Source: an uncultured Syntrophomonadaceae bacterium (GTDB lineage Bacteria; Bacillota; Syntrophomonadia; Syntrophomonadales; Syntrophomonadaceae). From it: a stretch of DNA of 9,385 nt. Below, in pieces: positions 5,849 through 9,385 of this stretch. The stretch's first letter is position 1. The number at the start of each line of letters is the position of its first letter. A program made the position numbers and the translations under genes. Where the stretch lies: positions 1 through 9,385 of the forward strand of contig CALXSZ010000009.1 in NCBI GenBank assembly GCA_944391275.1, in the 5' to 3' direction. A model generated the notes under the pieces. The model was not told where the DNA came from. It did not search any database and worked only from the letters and a program-made list of their open reading frames with translations.

Positions 5849-6604
5849 TCAGCTTAATTGTTCGATCAATTCATCCGCAATAGACAAATTGCTATAAACG
5901 TTTTCTACATCATCATGATCTTCTAATACATCGATCAATTTTAACACCTTTTCCGCTAAATCTTTATCTGTTACTTCCATCATATTTTTCGGAATCATCG
6001 CTAAATCCGCTTCTTCAATAGGAGCAATTTTTTCCACTTGTTCAACGACCTGCATGAGTTGATCCATGGGGGTAATTACTTCATAGTTTTCGTCGTTTTC
6101 CCGCACATCATCCGCTCCACATTCAACCATACTTAACATAAATTCGTCCGCATCCAACGTAACACTTTCTTTGTTTAAGGTAATCAATCCCACATGCTCA
6201 AACATCCAGGAAACACAGCCGTTTTCCCCCATATTACCGCCATACTTGGAAAATAGATGCCGAATATCCGCGGATGTACGATTCCGATTATCGGTTGCAA
6301 TTTTTAACATGATTGCAACGCCTCCAGGCGCATATCCTTCATAGAAAAACTCCTCCATGGCTTCTCCGCCTAATTCCCCGCTGCCTTTTTTAATAGAACG
6401 ATTAATATTATCATTGGGCATATTAATTGCTTTCGCTTTTTGGATCGCCAATTTTAAACGTGAATTTGAATCCGGATCCGGTCCTCCGCCCATCCGGACA
6501 GCAATAGCAATTTCCTTGGCCACTTTCGTAAATTCGCGGCCGCGCTTTTCATCTGATTTCGCTTTCTTATGCTTAATATTGGCCCACTTTGAATGTCCCG
6601 ACAT
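5849..6604 (-). CDS. yebC: YebC/PmpR-family protein
   Basis: A 251-residue member of the widespread YebC family, close to the usual 240-250 residues. It begins with the family hallmark MSGHSKWANIKHKK and carries the conserved RLKLAIQKAKAINMPNDNINRSIKKGSG (about 49-76), FFYEGYAPGGVAI (about 85-97), DNRNRTSADIRHLFSKYGG (about 104-122) and a C-terminal acidic segment. Members have been described as DNA-binding transcriptional regulators (PmpR) and more recently as translation factors that relieve ribosome stalling at proline-rich stretches; the sequence does not tell which applies. The start ATG has GAGGGG nine bases upstream. It follows nadE by 95 bases on the same strand with no clear terminator or strong promoter between, so co-transcription is possible. 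Confidence 0.95.
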   Translation of the reverse strand: MSGHSKWANIKHKKAKSDEKRGREFTKVAKEIAIAVRMGGGPDPDSNSRLKLAIQKAKAINMPNDNINRSIKKGSGELGGEAMEEFFYEGYAPGGVAIMLKIATDNRNRTSADIRHLFSKYGGNMGENGCVSWMFEHVGLITLNKESVTLDADEFMLSMVECGADDVRENDENYEVITPMDQLMQVVEQVEKIAPIEEADLAMIPKNMMEVTDKDLAEKVLKLIDVLEDHDDVENVYSNLSIADELIEQLS

Positions 6605-6699
6605 AAAATGAATCCCCTCGCATTTCTAAGACTATTGTAATAAAAAATATTCTTCAAAAAATCATATCATATTTTCGTCTATCTGAATAGTTCTTTCAT

Positions 6700-7443
6700 T
6701 CAGTTTTCACGCTTGATACGTGCAATCGGCGGCATGTTCCGCTTATGAACACTGTTTTTTTCCATTCGCTGAATTTTTTCTAAAGCATCCTGCGCGGTTT
6801 TTCCCGTCGCTAGGTATTCCTCCATTTGCTGATAGGTAAACCCCATCTCTTGTTCGTCCGTTTGTCCTTCCCACAGTCCAGCCGAAGGCGCTTTTTGACA
6901 AATCACTTCCGGAACCCCCAAATAATCCGCCAATTGATAAATTTCTTTTTTCGACAGATCGCCTAGAGGAAGCAAATCCACCCCTCCATCTCCATATTTC
7001 GTGAAATACCCCACGGTTAACTCGCTTTTGTTTCCGGTTCCAACCACCAAATACCCTTTGGATTGGGCTAAATAATATAAGGTAATCATTCTTAAACGCG
7101 GCTTGATATTGGAGCGCGCCATTTTTTCTTCAGGTGATCCCACTTCAACGTTTTCCTCTAAGATTTTTGTAAACGGTATATAAATTTCTTCTAAATCAAC
7201 CAGACAATCTTCCATATGGCAAGAAGCCGTCAAAAGTTGCGCATGTAATAAATCCTCCAAGCTATTTCCACAAGGCATCATCACACCCAAGCAGTTTTCT
7301 GGAAAAGCCCGTTTGGCCAGCATCGCTGCAACCGCTGAATCAACTCCTCCACTAATCCCAATAATCAGACCTTTCGCCCCTGCCTGCTGAACTTTCTCTT
7401 TTAACCACTGGACCAATTCTTCCGTCACTTTTTCCGAATTCAT
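6700..7443 (-). CDS. nadE: NH3-dependent NAD synthetase
   Basis: This enzyme converts nicotinic acid adenine dinucleotide to NAD with ATP and ammonia, the last step of NAD synthesis. The 247-residue chain has the PP-loop SGGVDSA (31-37), GTGNKSELTVGYFTKYGDGG (135-154), LGDLSK (160-165), KAPSAGLWEGQTDEQEMG (184-201) and VHKRNMPP (232-239). There is no N-terminal glutaminase domain, so it should depend on free ammonia. The start at 7443 has GAAGGGGG seven bases upstream and fits the N-termini of clostridial relatives. An in-frame ATG at 7479, 12 codons earlier, has a perfect GGAGG but at a long distance of about 11 bases and is the alternative. It diverges from comM; no clear promoter was seen. 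Confidence 0.95.
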   Translation of the reverse strand: MNSEKVTEELVQWLKEKVQQAGAKGLIIGISGGVDSAVAAMLAKRAFPENCLGVMMPCGNSLEDLLHAQLLTASCHMEDCLVDLEEIYIPFTKILEENVEVGSPEEKMARSNIKPRLRMITLYYLAQSKGYLVVGTGNKSELTVGYFTKYGDGGVDLLPLGDLSKKEIYQLADYLGVPEVICQKAPSAGLWEGQTDEQEMGFTYQQMEEYLATGKTAQDALEKIQRMEKNSVHKRNMPPIARIKREN

Positions 7444-7633
7444 CCGTTTTCCCCCTTCAAGCATATTCTTTTCTATCATTGTACCACGCTCCTCCTATAA
7501 ATAAATATGCGAAAATATTTTAAAAGTTAAAAACCTTCTAGACCGCATGTCCGTCCTTCCACAGCCATGGAAAAATCTTTCGTCCATAAAAATTTTTCTC
7601 AAAATGTCTCATCTCTTATTTCTTCCTCAAAGA

Positions 7634-7662
7634 TTGCGAAAAAAGCCAATAAATAGTAAACT
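7634..7662 (+). promoter_or_regulatory. Possible promoter of comM
   Basis: TTGCGA (7634-7639) and TAAACT (7657-7662) are 17 bases apart, each matching four of six consensus positions. The predicted start near 7669 would leave about 40 bases of leader before the ATG at 7709, and would place the upstream in-frame ATG at 7673 almost at the RNA 5' end, which supports the later start. Confidence 0.4.
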
Positions 7663-7708
7663 GATAGGAGGGATGGTGGAAAATCCAATATACAGGAGCG
7701 ATATTGAT

Positions 7709-9247
7709 ATGTTGGCAGTTGTTCAATCAATGATTTTAAATGGAATCGAAGCCTTGCCGGTGAATGTCGAAGTAGACATTCATCAAGGATTACCAGCTTT
7801 TGAGATCGTAGGGCTCGCTTCTGCAGCCATTAAAGAAGCGCGTGAACGGGTTCGAGCAGCTATTAAAAATAGCGGATTTGTTTTTCCCAGTCACCGTATC
7901 ACCATTAATTTGGCTCCAGCGGATATTCGCAAGGAAGGCAGCCATCTCGATTTACCTATGGCCATCGGCGTCTTAATCGCTACCGGACAAATTTCCTGTG
8001 CAGCCCGCCCAGAATTTTGTATGGCAGGCGAACTCTCTCTGGATGGAAGTCTCAAACCCATCCCAGGCGTTCTATCCATGTGTTTGGAAGCAGCAGCTGC
8101 CCCTCGCGCAAATCCTTTAATTATTCCAACAGATAACCGGGGAGAAGCGGCTCTTGTAGCTGAAAGGGAAGTCTTCACCGCATCGGATTTACGATCCGTC
8201 GCCCTCTTTTTACAGGACGAAGAGTTGGCTCCTTTAGAAAGAGTTCTCCCAGAGGACATTTCTGAAAATTCCCCCGTTTATTTGCAAGATTTTTCGGACA
8301 TTTACGGGCAGCAGATGGCCCGCCACGCTTTAGAAACAGCTGCCGCCGGATTGCACAATATTCTATTAATTGGTCCCCCGGGAAGCGGAAAAACCATGCT
8401 GGCCCGCCGTCTCCCCAGCATTCTCCCGAAAATGAGCCGAGAAGAAGTGTTGGAAACCACCCGAATTTACTCCGTCTCCAACCAGTTAAACCCAACCCAT
8501 CCGCTCATTGATACGCGCCCTTTCCGCGCACCCCATCGCGGCGCATCTTCCATCAGCTTGATTGGCGGTGGTCGGATCCCTCAGCCAGGTGAAATCAGTT
8601 TGGCTCATAACGGCGTTTTATTCTTGGATGAATTTCCGGAATTTGATCGGAACGTCTTGGAAGCGTTACGCCAACCGTTAGAGGATCATCAAGTAACCAT
8701 TTCCCGGACGCATGCCACGCTTACTTATCCATCCAATTTTATGCTGATTGCGGCTATGAATCCCTGTCCTTGCGGCTATTTTGGTTCGGACAAGGAATGC
8801 AGCTGCACCCAACAGCAAATTCAAAAATATTTAAAGAAGATTTCCGGTCCGCTTTTAGATCGAATGGATATTCAGATCGAGGTTCCTCGAGTGGCATATC
8901 AAGAAATGACAGATTCTGATACGCCAGAATCTTCTCAAGATATTCTAAAACGAGTCAATCGGGCGCAAGCCATTCAACAGGAACGTTTTAAAGGGAGCGC
9001 TACACGCTTTAACTCCCAAATGACCAATGAGGAGATTCGCCGTTTTTGCAAGTTGCCCAAGGATGCTGAACAACTTTTAAAAATGGCTTTTGAACGGCTG
9101 CAAATGAGCGCGCGTTCTTACACGCGGATCTTAAAAGTCGCACGCACATTGGCCGATTTGGAGGAGTGTGAAACGATTCAGGCACAACATATCGCAGAAG
9201 CCTTGCAATATCGAAGTCTAGATAAAAAATATTGGTTTGTAAAGTAA
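7709..9247 (+). CDS. comM: ComM/YifB-family AAA+ ATPase (magnesium chelatase-like)
   Basis: A 512-residue protein, near the usual ~505-510. Residues about 15-140 form the Lon/S5-like ChlI domain (VEVDIHQGLPAFEIVGL, then RITINLAPADIRKEGSHLDLP). The AAA+ module has Walker A GPPGSGKT (222-229), Walker B VLFLDEF (303-309), the AAMNPCPCG sensor region (348-356), four cysteines at 353, 355, 364 and 366 that could bind zinc, and LLDRMD (382-387). A C-terminal Mg-chelatase helical domain follows. In Vibrio and Haemophilus, ComM is a hexameric helicase promoting branch migration during natural transformation; in Bacillota the role is less clear. The start at 7709 has AGGAG ten bases upstream and matches relatives starting ML-x-x-V-x-S. 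In-frame starts at 7673 and 7547 lack family similarity or suitable ribosome-site spacing. No dprA follows it here, as is often seen elsewhere. Confidence 0.95.
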   Translation: MLAVVQSMILNGIEALPVNVEVDIHQGLPAFEIVGLASAAIKEARERVRAAIKNSGFVFPSHRITINLAPADIRKEGSHLDLPMAIGVLIATGQISCAARPEFCMAGELSLDGSLKPIPGVLSMCLEAAAAPRANPLIIPTDNRGEAALVAEREVFTASDLRSVALFLQDEELAPLERVLPEDISENSPVYLQDFSDIYGQQMARHALETAAAGLHNILLIGPPGSGKTMLARRLPSILPKMSREEVLETTRIYSVSNQLNPTHPLIDTRPFRAPHRGASSISLIGGGRIPQPGEISLAHNGVLFLDEFPEFDRNVLEALRQPLEDHQVTISRTHATLTYPSNFMLIAAMNPCPCGYFGSDKECSCTQQQIQKYLKKISGPLLDRMDIQIEVPRVAYQEMTDSDTPESSQDILKRVNRAQAIQQERFKGSATRFNSQMTNEEIRRFCKLPKDAEQLLKMAFERLQMSARSYTRILKVARTLADLEECETIQAQHIAEALQYRSLDKKYWFVK

Positions 9248-9289
9248 CGATGGATTCTCCAGAAAAAATCTTTTTCCCAGATAAGAAAC

Positions 9290-9319
9290 AAGACGCCGAT
9301 GAAGATTTTTCGGCGTCTT
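9290..9319 (+). terminator. Terminator of comM, possibly bidirectional
   Basis: AAGACGCCGA (9290-9299) pairs perfectly with TCGGCGTCTT (9310-9319) around a ten-base loop, followed by ATTTTCTTT. On the opposite strand the stem is followed by GTTTCTTA, so it could also end the convergent frame at 9327-9385. Confidence 0.85.
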
Positions 9320-9326
9320 ATTTTCT

Positions 9327-9385
9327 TTATAACGCTCGAAAATACTCCGGGCGCAAATACGTTCGATCGTGTTCTTTTATAATAC
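9327..9385 (-). CDS. Possible 3' end of a convergent gene, unidentified
   Basis: A minus-strand frame open to the window edge gives IIKEHDRTYLRPEYFRAL and stops at TAA eight bases before the hairpin at 9290-9319. Composition rich in charged and aromatic residues and the terminator immediately behind it suggest a real C-terminus. Only 18 residues are visible and no family is recognised. Confidence 0.45.
   Translation of the reverse strand, partial: IIKEHDRTYLRPEYFRAL

Noticed and set aside
6681..6708. CTGAAT/ATTCAG hairpin at the end of nadE as a terminator
   Set aside because: The stem has six pairs, overlaps the stop codon region and has no T-tract on the minus strand. The T-tract is on the plus side, where no gene ends.
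7547..7708. N-terminal extension of comM by up to 54 codons
   Set aside because: ComM relatives begin near MLAVVQS. The extension has no family similarity, overlaps the likely promoter, and the upstream ATG at 7673 directly abuts AGGAGGG.

Overview
The window is a chromosomal stretch of a low-to-moderate GC Gram-positive-type bacterium (Bacillota). Evidence for this is strong AGGAGG-type ribosome binding sites, near-consensus sigma-A promoters with 17 bp spacers, many Rho-independent terminators, a type I glutamine synthetase paired with an ANTAR regulator, and a type III glutamine synthetase. The pairing resembles the glnA-nitR arrangement of Clostridia. The class (Clostridia, Negativicutes or Erysipelotrichia-like) cannot be settled from the sequence alone. 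No rRNA, tRNA, CRISPR array, insertion sequence or phage gene was seen.

Layout. Positions 1-1019 (minus) hold the N-terminal two thirds of CTP synthase, pyrG, with its own promoter. Upstream of it, also on minus, lies an operon of a short type I glutamine synthetase (glnA, 1796-2995) followed by an ANTAR-domain regulator (1142-1729), closed by a terminator. Divergent from glnA is a type III glutamine synthetase (glnN, 3347-5434, plus). A 414 bp convergent intergenic region with two strong bidirectional hairpins separates glnN from yebC (5849-6604, minus), preceded by nadE (6700-7443, minus). comM/yifB (7709-9247, plus) diverges from nadE and ends at a terminator. A likely 3' end of an unidentified convergent gene closes the window.

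Central observation. Both glutamine synthetase genes have a consensus promoter, a short leader and a complete intrinsic terminator before the start codon. In both leaders the 5' arm of that terminator is also part of a small hairpin with a six-base loop, AAUGGC for glnA and AAAGGC for glnN. These have A at loop position 1 and G at position 4, the signature of RNA hairpins bound by ANTAR antiterminators. The two leaders share the string GCAAWGGCGT. The presumed binding protein is encoded directly behind glnA. The simplest reading is a local circuit: the ANTAR protein stabilises the hexaloop hairpin, blocks the terminator and switches on both glutamine synthetases and its own operon. Unlike the described two-hairpin ANTAR targets, only one hexaloop fits between each predicted transcription start and its terminator.

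The other genes are housekeeping: nucleotide synthesis (pyrG), NAD synthesis from ammonia (nadE), a YebC-family factor and a ComM-type AAA+ ATPase. pyrG uses glutamine and nadE uses ammonia, so they fit the nitrogen theme loosely, but nothing in their leaders ties them to the ANTAR circuit.
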